A stretch of 64,000 bases of DNA from Pseudaestuariivita rosea (GTDB taxonomy: Bacteria; Pseudomonadota; Alphaproteobacteria; Rhodobacterales; Rhodobacteraceae). A program made the position numbers and the translations under genes. The stretch covers positions 62,001-126,000 of the forward strand of contig NZ_JACNMP010000006.1 of the NCBI RefSeq assembly GCF_017592335.1, given 5' to 3'. Of the stretch, positions 33,549 to 42,582 are shown piece after piece (the stretch's first letter is position 1; every line of letters begins with the position of its first letter). The notes below the pieces were generated by a model, which was not told the origin of the DNA, did no database searches, and saw nothing but the letters and a program-made list of their open reading frames with translations.

Positions 33549-34277
33549 ATGATGGCAGAACAGATCCAAAAGCAAGGTGTGGAAGCCGTTGATCGTGCAT
33601 TGGCGCTGCTTGATTGCTTTGATGAAGGCGCCAGTGCCCTGGGTCTGGCCGATCTTGCCCGGCGCAGTGGTTTGAACAAATCGACCATCCTGCGCCTTTC
33701 CATATCGCTGATCCGGGCGGGCTATCTGAACCGTGACAACCGTGGTCAGTTCCGCCTGGGGCCCCGAACGTGGCAACTTGGCAGTCTTTATCGCGACACC
33801 TTCCGGCTACCAATGGAGCTGCGCGCCCAGTTGCGGACCCTCAGCCAGTCCACGGGGGAAACGGCATCTTTTTACGTGCGCGACGGTCAGCGCCGTATCT
33901 GCCTTCTGCGTGAAGAACCCATTCGCGCAATCCGTCATGCTTTGAAAGAAGGCGTCAGTCTGCCCCTGAAGGATGGCGCAAGCGCGCTGGTCCTGCGTGC
34001 GTTCAGCTCAGGTGATGACGCCGAACTGGGGGCGATCCGAACCCAAGGCTATGCCTTCAGCCGCGGCGCGCGCGACCCTGATGTCGGATCGCTGGCCGTG
34101 CCGGTTCTGCGGGGCCACAAGCTGGTTGGCGCTTTGACACTGTCTGGTCCGATCAACCGTTTTGACGATGCACGGGTCGCCCAGATATTGCCGGTGCTGC
34201 TTGAGTGTTCGGCCCGTATAGCAAAGAACTTAGTGTTGCCCGACCCCGAAATCGGCGCCGCTCTGCCGATCGCTTAG
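33549..34277 (+). CDS. IclR-family transcriptional regulator
   Basis: The 242-residue protein has an N-terminal winged helix (VEAVDRALALLDCF, LADLARRSGLNKSTILRLSISLIRAGYL) and a C-terminal effector domain with RICLLREEPIRAIRH and GSLAVPVLRGHKLVGALTLSGP. IclR regulators sense small acids. It is divergent from the tct operon with an inverted repeat between, so it should control that operon. Two ATG codons are adjacent. Confidence 0.92.
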   Translation: MMAEQIQKQGVEAVDRALALLDCFDEGASALGLADLARRSGLNKSTILRLSISLIRAGYLNRDNRGQFRLGPRTWQLGSLYRDTFRLPMELRAQLRTLSQSTGETASFYVRDGQRRICLLREEPIRAIRHALKEGVSLPLKDGASALVLRAFSSGDDAELGAIRTQGYAFSRGARDPDVGSLAVPVLRGHKLVGALTLSGPINRFDDARVAQILPVLLECSARIAKNLVLPDPEIGAALPIA

Positions 34278-34465
34278 GCCCGGCGATGCATCGATAGGCA
34301 GACTTGTGCGCGGGGGGCGCGTCATGCCTGCACGTGCTTGCCCCGTACCCATGGCCCACCATACCGTAAAACCAGCAAGTATCTGAACTTATCAACCATC
34401 GCGTTTATTTCGCGTCGCACTCAGGGCTGCATGTCAGCCGCGACACAGCTTGGCAGGAGATACTC

Positions 34466-36670
34466 ATGGCAACCTTCACCGTCACCACCCTGGCAGATGA
34501 ACCCCTTGCGACAGATCAGCCCCTTGATCCGATCCGCGAGGCCGAAGATGGCGCCGGCCTGTCGCTGCGCGAAGCGATTGATCTGGCCAATGCACTGGAT
34601 GGCGCGGATGAGATTGTGTTTCACCCCGATCTTGCAAATGGCCGCATGACCCTGTCGGGTGAGCCGTTGCGGATTACGGATGACGTCACGATTGACGGCG
34701 ATGCCCTGGGCGATGGCGCAAGCCGCATCATCCTGGACGGCGATTACAGATCGCGCGTTCTTATCGTCGAGGACGGCACATCGGTTATTTCCGACGTTGA
34801 TATCACAAGGGGCGGAAACGGTCCAAGGGACGAAAACCCCTTTGTTGGCAACGGTGCTGGTGTGTCCATTGATCAAGAGGCCGAGCTGACCCTTGATGAT
34901 GCAAGAATATACCGCAACGGCGCAGGCACGTTTGACGGATCATTCGGTGGCGGGATTTTCAATGAGGGCACATTACGGCTGACGAATTCAGAAGTATTTG
35001 AAAACTCGGCTGGCGTCAGTCGTGCGCCCTCTAGTGGCGGTGGTATTGCCAATTTTGGCACGCTTATTGTCGAGGATACTTTGATCAGTGACAACAACGC
35101 GTCGGGGCGCATCACTGGCGGCGGCGGTGGCATACTGAACACCGGAACAGCCTCGCTGACAAATGTCGCCGTCGTTGGCAATTTCGGCGGCAACGGCGCC
35201 GGTATCAATAACTCGGGCACCATGGTCGTTAGCAATGCAACGATCGCCGACAACACCGGCAGTTTCTTTTTCGACCCCCCAAACGGCGTCTGGAATACCG
35301 GCGACCTGACCTTCATCCACTCGACCATCACCGCGAATGCCGGGGTCGAGATCGCAAATCGCGCCGAACTGACATTGGTCAACAGCATCGTGACAGAAAC
35401 GCCCGGCTGGATCGTCAACCAGATCGGCCACAATATCATCGGCACCACCCTGTTTGACGGCGACACAGCAGTGGGGCAGGCCCGCGCAGAAGACATCTTT
35501 GCCAATGTCGGTCCCAATGGCCCCGTGCTGACCAATAACGGCGGGGCTTTACCAACGATCTTGCTGCGTGCCTCAGATCTTAACCCGGCGATTGATGTCG
35601 CCAACGCCACACTGGCTGTCGATGCAACCGGCGCACCCCTTGTGACCGACAGCCGCGGCGCAGGCTTCGGGCGGATATTTGATTTCCCCTCTGCCGGTGC
35701 CACCGATGATGGCCTGGTGGACCTGGGTGCCTTGGAACTGGACCTTGATCCGGTGGACACGCTGATATTCAACGAAACACCGCTGGCTGTGCTCAGCTAC
35801 GGTGACCAGGACGGCGGCACATTCGAAATAGATCGCCGCGGCGATCAACTGATCCAAAGCGAAAACGCCTGGAACCACCTTTTGATCGATCACGAGATCA
35901 CAGAAGATACGATCCTGACATTTCGTCTGGATACACAAGGCCAGGCCGAAATCTTTGGCATCGGCTTTGACAATGACGACACGCCGGACTCGGACACGTA
36001 TTTCCAACTGGGCGGCACGCAGCAGGGCTTCGGTATTCAGGATTTCAACGCCGGTCCTGACGGCAACCCATCCGGCCAGTTCTACAGCATCCCGGTGGGC
36101 GAATACTTCACAGGGCAGTTCGACCGGCTTGTCTTTGTGACCGATCAGGATGACCCGAATGCAGATGCGCAGGCGACCAGCTTCTGGTCCAGTGTGTCGC
36201 TTTTCGAACCGGGGCCGCGCGTGCGCCTGAACGGCGATCTGGAAAACATCCGATCCTATAGCGCCGAACAGGATCGAGGCACCTTCGATATCTTCGACAA
36301 CGGCGAGATGTTGTTGCAGGAAGCCAATTCCTGGCAGAAGATCGATATCGATTACGAGGTGACAGAAAAGACCGTTCTGACCTTTGAATTTACCACCTTC
36401 GGTGAGGGTGAATTGCACGCTATAGGCTTCGATAATGATGATATGCCCGATAGCGATACATATTTCACATTGCTCGGCACACAGGACGGGTTCGGCAACC
36501 GTGACTTCTTCGACAGCTCGGTTCTTAACGGGAACCAGCGCCGCTTTGAAATCCCCGTGGGCGAATATTTCACAGGTCAATTCGACAGCTTGGTCCTGGT
36601 CACCGATCTGGATGCGGGCGGCGTGGCAAACAGCCTCTGGTCCGAGCTGACCCTGTCCGAAATTGCTTAA
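34466..36670 (+). CDS. beta-helix CSLREA-type protein with two C-terminal repeats
   Basis: The 734-residue protein starts with the CSLREA-like pattern VTTLADEP...GLSLREAIDLAN and continues with parallel beta-helix coils to about residue 430 (GGGIFNEGTLRLTNSEV, GGGIANFGTLIVEDT, GGGILNTGTASLTNV). Then come two related domains of about 150 residues (431-582 and 583-734). Each has GxFxI near the start, IGFDNDDxPDSDTYFxLxGTQxGFG in the middle and IPVGEYFTGQFDxL at the end. It is acidic, without cysteine and without an N-terminal signal, so it may leave the cell by a type I system. The repeats resemble carbohydrate-binding modules; that is inference. Confidence 0.82.
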   Translation: MATFTVTTLADEPLATDQPLDPIREAEDGAGLSLREAIDLANALDGADEIVFHPDLANGRMTLSGEPLRITDDVTIDGDALGDGASRIILDGDYRSRVLIVEDGTSVISDVDITRGGNGPRDENPFVGNGAGVSIDQEAELTLDDARIYRNGAGTFDGSFGGGIFNEGTLRLTNSEVFENSAGVSRAPSSGGGIANFGTLIVEDTLISDNNASGRITGGGGGILNTGTASLTNVAVVGNFGGNGAGINNSGTMVVSNATIADNTGSFFFDPPNGVWNTGDLTFIHSTITANAGVEIANRAELTLVNSIVTETPGWIVNQIGHNIIGTTLFDGDTAVGQARAEDIFANVGPNGPVLTNNGGALPTILLRASDLNPAIDVANATLAVDATGAPLVTDSRGAGFGRIFDFPSAGATDDGLVDLGALELDLDPVDTLIFNETPLAVLSYGDQDGGTFEIDRRGDQLIQSENAWNHLLIDHEITEDTILTFRLDTQGQAEIFGIGFDNDDTPDSDTYFQLGGTQQGFGIQDFNAGPDGNPSGQFYSIPVGEYFTGQFDRLVFVTDQDDPNADAQATSFWSSVSLFEPGPRVRLNGDLENIRSYSAEQDRGTFDIFDNGEMLLQEANSWQKIDIDYEVTEKTVLTFEFTTFGEGELHAIGFDNDDMPDSDTYFTLLGTQDGFGNRDFFDSSVLNGNQRRFEIPVGEYFTGQFDSLVLVTDLDAGGVANSLWSELTLSEIA

Positions 36671-36680
36671 CCGAACATGG

Positions 36681-36710
36681 CCTTCTTCTTGGCCAAAATA
36701 CTCTGGGGGT
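36681..36710 (-). repeat. partial GAGTATTT / CCAAGAAGAAG element
   Basis: On the minus strand it reads CCCCCAGAGTATTTTGGCCAAGAAGAAGG. This is a single arm of the dispersed family seen at 3231 and 16720, placed 11 bases after the beta-helix gene. Confidence 0.65.
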
Positions 36711-36793
36711 GAGAGCCGTCTCGGAAACGCTCTGGCAGAGCGTTTCAGGCTCGAACGGGCGAAGCCCAGGCAAGGGGCAAGCCCCTGATCTGA

Positions 36794-37261
36794 TCAGCCC
36801 AAGCCGTCAAACAGTTTCTGCAATGCGTGATGGGTCGCGGCGTCGCGAACATTGGCGCGGCCCAGGGCGCCGAAGTCGACCGTTTCGGTGACCGTCTGCT
36901 GGCCCGCCCGCGCAAGGCCAAAGCAAACGCGCCCCTCGGGTTTGAACTCTGACCCGCCGGGGCCCGCAATGCCGGTGACCGACACCGCCAGCGTCGCGGT
37001 GGAATGGGCCAGGGCGCCCTCTGCCATCTCGCGCGCGACCTCTTCCGATACCGCACCGTGCTGATCCAGGGTCTGCGCCTGAACCCCCAGCATCGTTTGC
37101 TTCGCTGCATTCGAATAGGTCACAAAACCGCAGTCAAAGACATCGGATGATCCGGGAACCTCGGTTAGGGCGGCGGCGATCATACCGCCGGTGCAGCTTT
37201 CGGCGGTGGCGATCATCACGCCGGCCTCGCGCGCTTTCTGCAGGAGGTCGGTGGTTTTCAT
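36794..37261 (-). CDS. pncC: CinA C-terminal-type amidohydrolase (PncC)
   Basis: The 155-residue protein is the stand-alone CinA C-terminal domain, which removes the amide from nicotinamide mononucleotide. Motifs: TAESCTGGMIAAALTEVPGSS with the catalytic Ser, FVTYSNAAKQ, and VTGIAGPGGSEFKPEGRVCFGLA. It lacks the N-terminal MoeA-like domain. It overlaps the pgpA stop by four bases. Confidence 0.92.
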   Translation of the reverse strand: MKTTDLLQKAREAGVMIATAESCTGGMIAAALTEVPGSSDVFDCGFVTYSNAAKQTMLGVQAQTLDQHGAVSEEVAREMAEGALAHSTATLAVSVTGIAGPGGSEFKPEGRVCFGLARAGQQTVTETVDFGALGRANVRDAATHHALQKLFDGLG

Positions 37262-37752
37262 AGCCCCAAAACTCCATGCGCCAACCCGGCCGCGACCGCA
37301 ACGATCACCGCAGCCATGGCCCCTGCAATGACATCGTCCAGCATCACGCCCAAGGGGCCGTGCTGGCGGTCGGCCCAGCCCACCGGGCCCGGCTTCCAGA
37401 TATCGAACAACCTAAACAAAACGAACGCCGCGATCCAGCCGGGGTAGGGGAAGACCCACGGATCAACCCCCGCATGCCATAGGCTTGCTGATAAGGGCCA
37501 AAGCGCGATCCACTGGCCTGCGACCTCATCTATCACGATCTCGGACGGGTCATGATCGTCGGCCCCGCGCGTTTCCCGCATCGTGGCCCACCAGCCCGCC
37601 GCGAAGACCAGGACCGTGGCGATCAGCAACAGTGGAAAGCCCCCCGCGACATGCAGTCCATAGGCCACCGGGATCGCCGCCGCCGACCCCCATGTGCCCG
37701 GGGCCGGGCGCAGGTAACCCACATAGAAAAACGTGGCGATCAGGCGGCTCAT
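37258..37752 (-). CDS. pgpA: phosphatidylglycerophosphatase A
   Basis: The 164-residue membrane enzyme removes phosphate from phosphatidylglycerophosphate. Motifs: [17 protein letters not shown] near the start, [19 protein letters not shown] in the middle and [28 protein letters not shown] at the end. Four hydrophobic segments are visible. It overlaps ispDF upstream and pncC downstream by four bases each. Confidence 0.95.
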   Translation of the reverse strand: MSRLIATFFYVGYLRPAPGTWGSAAAIPVAYGLHVAGGFPLLLIATVLVFAAGWWATMRETRGADDHDPSEIVIDEVAGQWIALWPLSASLWHAGVDPWVFPYPGWIAAFVLFRLFDIWKPGPVGWADRQHGPLGVMLDDVIAGAMAAVIVAVAAGLAHGVLGL

Positions 37753-38870
37753 GCCCGGATCAGGCTGGCGGTGGCCAGCGCCGCGATGCCTTCGCCCCGA
37801 CCCGTGAACCCCAGACGTTCCGAGGTTGTGGCCTTGACGCTGACTCGATCTGCGTCGATCCGCAGGATCAGCGCCATTTTCGCCCTCATATCAGCGGCAT
37901 AGGGGCCGATCTTGGGCTGTTCGCAGATCAATGTGCAGTCGACATTGGCAATCTGAAACCCATGATCCGCTGTCATCTGCACCGCGTGGGCCAGAAAGAT
38001 ATCGCTGGCCGCACCCTTCCACTGCGGATCCGAGGGCGGAAAATGCTGGCCGATATCCCCCTGCGCCAGCGCGCCATAGATGGCGTCGGTCACAGCATGC
38101 ATCCCCACATCGGCGTCCGAATGCCCCTGCAAACCGCGGTCAAAGGGCACCTCGACACCGCACAGCGTTACAAAACTGCCCGGGCCAAAGCGGTGCACGT
38201 CAAATCCGTTGCCAAGGCGAATGTCCATCGGGGGCCTCAATATCCGGGCGGCGCGGGCGAAATCCTCGGGCCGGGTGATTTTCAGATTGTCTTCGCGCCC
38301 CGGCAGAATTGCAACGTCAATTCCTGCGGCGCGGGCCAGGGCCACATCATCCGCGGCACCATCGGGATGGGCGCGATGGGCGGCCAGGATCGCGTCATAG
38401 TGAAAGCCCTGCGGCGTCTGGGCGCGAAACAACCCGTCGCGATCCTGCAGTCCTGTCACCAATCCATCAGAGCCCCGCCAGAGCGCATCGGTCACAGCCA
38501 GCGCTGGCGCGGCCCCGGCATGGGTGTCCAGCGCTGCGATCACGTCCTGAAACAGCGCGACCCCGGCGCAGGGCCGCGCGACATCGTGGATCAGCACCCT
38601 GGTCACACCGCGGCCGGTCAGCGCCTGCAACCCCGCCAGAACCGAGGCACTGCGCGTGGCGCCCCCCGCGACTTTTTCCACGTCTTCAATCCGGTCCATA
38701 TCATCGGGATGCAGCACCATCACAATGTGATCCACACCGGGTACCGCCCGCACCATATCCAGCGTCCAATCCGCCACGCTGCGCCCTGCAACCTGTTGCC
38801 ATTGCTTTGCAATTTCACCACCTGCGCGTGTGCCGCGACCGGCTGCTACAATGACAATCGCCGTGCTCAT
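37749..38870 (-). CDS. ispDF: bifunctional IspD/IspF of isoprenoid synthesis
   Basis: The 373-residue enzyme carries two non-adjacent steps of the MEP pathway. The IspD part (residues 1-215) has [20 protein letters not shown] and [10 protein letters not shown]. The IspF part starts [16 protein letters not shown] with its zinc-binding DxH, then [22 protein letters not shown] and [23 protein letters not shown]. Fusion is normal in alphaproteobacteria. The start at 38870 gives [11 protein letters not shown]; a start three codons earlier is possible. Divergent from dusB. Confidence 0.95.
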   Translation of the reverse strand: MSTAIVIVAAGRGTRAGGEIAKQWQQVAGRSVADWTLDMVRAVPGVDHIVMVLHPDDMDRIEDVEKVAGGATRSASVLAGLQALTGRGVTRVLIHDVARPCAGVALFQDVIAALDTHAGAAPALAVTDALWRGSDGLVTGLQDRDGLFRAQTPQGFHYDAILAAHRAHPDGAADDVALARAAGIDVAILPGREDNLKITRPEDFARAARILRPPMDIRLGNGFDVHRFGPGSFVTLCGVEVPFDRGLQGHSDADVGMHAVTDAIYGALAQGDIGQHFPPSDPQWKGAASDIFLAHAVQMTADHGFQIANVDCTLICEQPKIGPYAADMRAKMALILRIDADRVSVKATTSERLGFTGRGEGIAALATASLIRA

Positions 38871-39056
38871 TCCAATCACCCTTTTTGCGGGATTTGTTTA
38901 AGCGGTGATTGCCGCGGGGGCAATCGGCAAGAAAACGGGCACTAGAATGCCTAAATATTAAGCATCATGCGAATGAGTGGTGAAAATCACGGCGTCATCA
39001 TTTGCGCTTTGCAGATAAGGGCGATAACTCAGCCGAAACGCTTAAGGATTAATCAC

Positions 39057-40037
39057 TTGTCTATCCGGTTGGCAGATCGAGTTCTGGACCCACCTGTTTT
39101 TCTTGCGCCTTTGGCCGGGATCACCGATTTGCCGTTTCGCAAATTGGTGTCGTCGTTCGGCGCCGGTCTGGTCGTCAGTGAAATGGTCGCCAGTCAGGAA
39201 ATGGTGCAGGCCAAGCCGGGTGTCCGCGAACGGGCTGAACTGGGCTATGGCATTGAAAACACATCCGTTCAGCTGGCCGGGCGTGAAGCGCACTGGATGG
39301 CCGAGGCCGCGCGGATGGTCGAAGCCAACGGTGCCTGCGTGATCGACATCAACATGGGGTGCCCCGCGAAAAAGGTGGTGAACGGCTATTCCGGCTCGGC
39401 CCTGCTAAAGGATCTGGACCACGCGATGACGCTGATTGAGGCCGTCGTGGGGGCGGTCAAGATCCCTGTCACGCTGAAAACGCGGTTGGGCTGGGATGAT
39501 GACCTGCTGAACGCGCCCACGCTGGCCGAACGGGCGCAGGCCGCGGGGATTGCGATGATCACGATCCACGGTCGTACGCGCTGTCAGTTCTATAAGGGCC
39601 GTGCGGATTGGGCCGCGATTGCCCTTGTGAAACAGGCCGTTGATATTCCTGTGATTGCCAACGGCGATATCGTCGATGCCACTACGGCCCGTCAGGCGCT
39701 GGATCAGTCGGGCGCCGATGGTGTGATGATCGGGCGCGGGGCGCAGGGGCGGCCCTGGCTGCTGGCTCAGGTGGCGTCAAAGCTTTATGGCACCGCGGCC
39801 CCTGATATTCCCGTGGGTGATGCGTTCACCGACATGGTAAGTACCCATTATCAGGACATGCTGTCGTTTTACGGCACCGACTTGGGCGGTCGTGTCGCGC
39901 GCAAGCATCTGGGCTGGTACATGGATCAGGTCGAAACGCCCGCCGGTCTGCGCAAATCAGTCCTGACCGCACAGCCTGATCAGGTGCTACGACTACTGCC
40001 CCGCGCCTTAAGCGCCCCTGAACAGGTGGCCGCATGA
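39057..40037 (+). CDS. dusB: tRNA-dihydrouridine synthase DusB
   Basis: The 326-residue flavoenzyme reduces uridines in tRNA. Motifs: PPVFLAPLAGITDLPFRKL, VIDINMGCPAKKVVNGYSGSALLKD with the catalytic Cys, ITIHGRTRCQFYKG and GVMIGRGAQGRPWLL. I chose TTG 39057 because AAGGA lies eight bases upstream and the family's start fits; the ATG at 38967 would add 30 unlikely residues. It precedes ntrBC with a four-base overlap, the nifR3-ntrBC order. Confidence 0.93.
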   Translation: MSIRLADRVLDPPVFLAPLAGITDLPFRKLVSSFGAGLVVSEMVASQEMVQAKPGVRERAELGYGIENTSVQLAGREAHWMAEAARMVEANGACVIDINMGCPAKKVVNGYSGSALLKDLDHAMTLIEAVVGAVKIPVTLKTRLGWDDDLLNAPTLAERAQAAGIAMITIHGRTRCQFYKGRADWAAIALVKQAVDIPVIANGDIVDATTARQALDQSGADGVMIGRGAQGRPWLLAQVASKLYGTAAPDIPVGDAFTDMVSTHYQDMLSFYGTDLGGRVARKHLGWYMDQVETPAGLRKSVLTAQPDQVLRLLPRALSAPEQVAA

Positions 40038-41122
40038 GCTTTGATCAAAACCTTTGGACATCGCTGCCGACGCCCGCGCTGCTGATTGCGCCGGATGACC
40101 AGATCGTCGATGCTAACCCCGCCGCCGAAGGGTTTCTGAATTCATCGACCAAGGTGCTGACCTCGGGCCGGTTATGGGAACGCGTGTCCATTGACGCACC
40201 CCTGCAAGAGGCCTTTTCCCGCGCCCGGCAGGATGAAACGGTGCTTTACGTCAACCACATCAATATTGGCGGGCGGGACCGCGCGCCGGTGTCCTGCAAC
40301 ATCCAGATCGCGCCCTTGAACGGCAGCAACGGTCAGATGATCTTCCTGATTTCACCGCGCGAACTGGTCACGCGCATCAACAAGGCCGGGGGGGCGCAGG
40401 CGGCTGCGAAATCGGCGATCGGCATGGCCGAAATGCTGGCCCATGAGATTAAGAACCCGCTGGCGGGCATCACCGGGGCGGCGCAGCTTTTGTCGATGAA
40501 CCTGTCGAACGGGGACCTGGAACTGACCGACCTGATCGTCGCCGAAAGCCGCCGAATCGTGAAGCTGCTGGAACAGGTCGAACAGTTCGGCAACCTGCGC
40601 CCACCGGAAAAGAAGCCCGTCAACATCCATGACGTGCTGGACCGTGCGCGGAAATCCGCGATGGTGGGCTTCGGTGCTGCAATGGCTTTCGTCGAAGACT
40701 ACGACCCATCGCTGCCCCCTACGCTAGGAGACGCCGATCAGCTTTTGCAAGTCTTTTTGAACTTGCTGAAAAATGCTAGTGAGGCAGCCGGAAACAAGGG
40801 CGGAACAATTCGGTTGAAGACCTCGTACGATATGTCCCTGCGTTTGCGCAGAAAAGATGGCAAGGCTGCATCGGTCCCGTTGCTGGTGGAAATCATCGAC
40901 GACGGCCCCGGCCTGCCGCCCGAGATCGAGGATAACCTGTTCGAACCCTTCATTTCCGGTCGTGAAAACGGCACCGGGCTGGGGCTGGCGCTGGTGTCCA
41001 AGATCATTTCCGAACATGGTGGATGGGTCACGGTGGACTCGGTCCCCGGGCGCACGGCCTTCCGCATTTCCCTTCCCATTGCGACCCGCAAAGACCTTCA
41101 GTCCGACATGGAGACATATTAA
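40034..41122 (+). CDS. ntrB: nitrogen-regulation sensor kinase NtrB
   Basis: The 362-residue cytoplasmic kinase controls NtrC according to nitrogen status, with PII input. An N-terminal PAS domain ([24 protein letters not shown]) is followed by the phospho-accepting H137 in [20 protein letters not shown], the N box with [11 protein letters not shown], and G boxes ([28 protein letters not shown]). No membrane helix. It overlaps dusB by four bases and ntrC by one base. Confidence 0.95.
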   Translation: MSFDQNLWTSLPTPALLIAPDDQIVDANPAAEGFLNSSTKVLTSGRLWERVSIDAPLQEAFSRARQDETVLYVNHINIGGRDRAPVSCNIQIAPLNGSNGQMIFLISPRELVTRINKAGGAQAAAKSAIGMAEMLAHEIKNPLAGITGAAQLLSMNLSNGDLELTDLIVAESRRIVKLLEQVEQFGNLRPPEKKPVNIHDVLDRARKSAMVGFGAAMAFVEDYDPSLPPTLGDADQLLQVFLNLLKNASEAAGNKGGTIRLKTSYDMSLRLRRKDGKAASVPLLVEIIDDGPGLPPEIEDNLFEPFISGRENGTGLGLALVSKIISEHGGWVTVDSVPGRTAFRISLPIATRKDLQSDMETY

Positions 41123-42486
41123 TGGACGGTACCGTATTAGTTGCTGATGACGATCGAACGATCAGAACCGTGTTGACCCAGGCGCTGACCCGCGCCGGCT
41201 GTAAGGTGCATGCGACCTCAAGCCTGACAACGCTGATGCGGTGGGTTGAGGAAGGCAAAGGCGATCTGGTGATTTCAGACGTGATGATGCCCGATGGCAA
41301 TGGGCTGGATGCGCTGCCCAAGATCGGTCAGGAACGGCCCGGTCTGCCGGTCATCGTGATCTCGGCGCAGAATACGATCATGACCGCCATTCAGGCGGCC
41401 GAGGCCGAGGCCTATGATTATCTGCCCAAACCCTTTGATCTGCCAGATCTGATGAAACGCGCGGCCAAGGCGCTGGATGTCAAACGCCGCGCGATCCCGC
41501 AAAAGGTCGTGGCCGAACGCCCCGCCGATGATCTGCCGCTGGTGGGGCGCACCCCTGTGATGCAGTCGCTTTACCGTCTGGTCGCGCGGGTGATGAACAC
41601 TGAACTGGCCGTGCTGATCACCGGTGAAAGCGGCACTGGAAAATCGCTGATCGCAAAGGCCATTCATGACTTTTCCGACCGCAGGCCCTTGCCCTTTGTC
41701 GTGGTCAGCGCGGCTGATCTGGAAGGCATGGAAGGCCCCGCCACGGTGCTTAGCCGCGCCAAGGGCGGGTCGCTGGTCTTTGATGAGGTCGGCGATCTAA
41801 GCCTGGAAGCCCAGGCGCGGATCGTGCGGATGCTGGACAGTCTGGGGGAAAATTCGCCGCGCATCATGGCGACCAGTCAGGCCGATCTGATGCACAAGAT
41901 GGAAAACGGCGCCTTCCGTCAGGATCTGTTCTATCGGCTTGGCGGCGTGACGATCCACGTGCCTGCGCTGCGTGAACGGGTCGATGATATTCCGCTGCTG
42001 GCCGAACATTTTCTGGCCCGTGCCGAACGCGAAGGCAACGCGACCAAGCGGCTGAACGAAGATGCCGTCGATCTGATCCGCGCCTACAGCTGGCCCGGCA
42101 ACGTGCGCCAGCTGGAAAATGCCGTGCGCCGTCTGGTCGTGACATCAGCCGAAGATGACATCGCCCGCAGTCAGGTCGAGGTGATGCTGGGCAACCAGCC
42201 CGCGATGGAACCCCTGGTCGGCGGGGGCGAGGGCGAAAAGCTGTCCAGTTCCGTCTACAAACACCTGCGCCGGTATTTTGATCTGCACGGCGGGGTGCTG
42301 CCGCCCGCGGGTCTTTACCAGCGAATCCTGAAAGAGGTCGAACTGCCCCTGATCGAGATCGCGCTGGATGCAACGGGCGGAAATCAGGCAAAATGCGCCG
42401 ATTTGCTGGGAATTAACCGTAATACCCTGCGAAAGAAGATCACAGACCTTGATATCCGCGTGACACGCCGCCGCAAATTGATGTAA
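41122..42486 (+). CDS. ntrC: nitrogen-regulation response regulator NtrC lacking the GAFTGA loop
   Basis: The 454-residue activator has a receiver domain with D53 ([11 protein letters not shown]), an AAA+ domain with Walker A (GESGTGKS) and Walker B ([10 protein letters not shown]), and a C-terminal Fis-type helix-turn-helix ([20 protein letters not shown]). Between Walker A and B the sigma-54 contact loop GAFTGA is absent: the region reads [19 protein letters not shown]. This matches Rhodobacter NtrC, which works with sigma-70 polymerase. ATG overlaps the ntrB TAA. Confidence 0.95.
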   Translation: MDGTVLVADDDRTIRTVLTQALTRAGCKVHATSSLTTLMRWVEEGKGDLVISDVMMPDGNGLDALPKIGQERPGLPVIVISAQNTIMTAIQAAEAEAYDYLPKPFDLPDLMKRAAKALDVKRRAIPQKVVAERPADDLPLVGRTPVMQSLYRLVARVMNTELAVLITGESGTGKSLIAKAIHDFSDRRPLPFVVVSAADLEGMEGPATVLSRAKGGSLVFDEVGDLSLEAQARIVRMLDSLGENSPRIMATSQADLMHKMENGAFRQDLFYRLGGVTIHVPALRERVDDIPLLAEHFLARAEREGNATKRLNEDAVDLIRAYSWPGNVRQLENAVRRLVVTSAEDDIARSQVEVMLGNQPAMEPLVGGGEGEKLSSSVYKHLRRYFDLHGGVLPPAGLYQRILKEVELPLIEIALDATGGNQAKCADLLGINRNTLRKKITDLDIRVTRRRKLM

Positions 42487-42582
42487 AAGCGCAACAGAAC
42501 CGTGACCTATCGGCGTCAGTTGCCGTCGGGTCACAGAGCATAAAGCGCGCGCAATCAAGCGCACCACATCAGGAGAGCAGGC

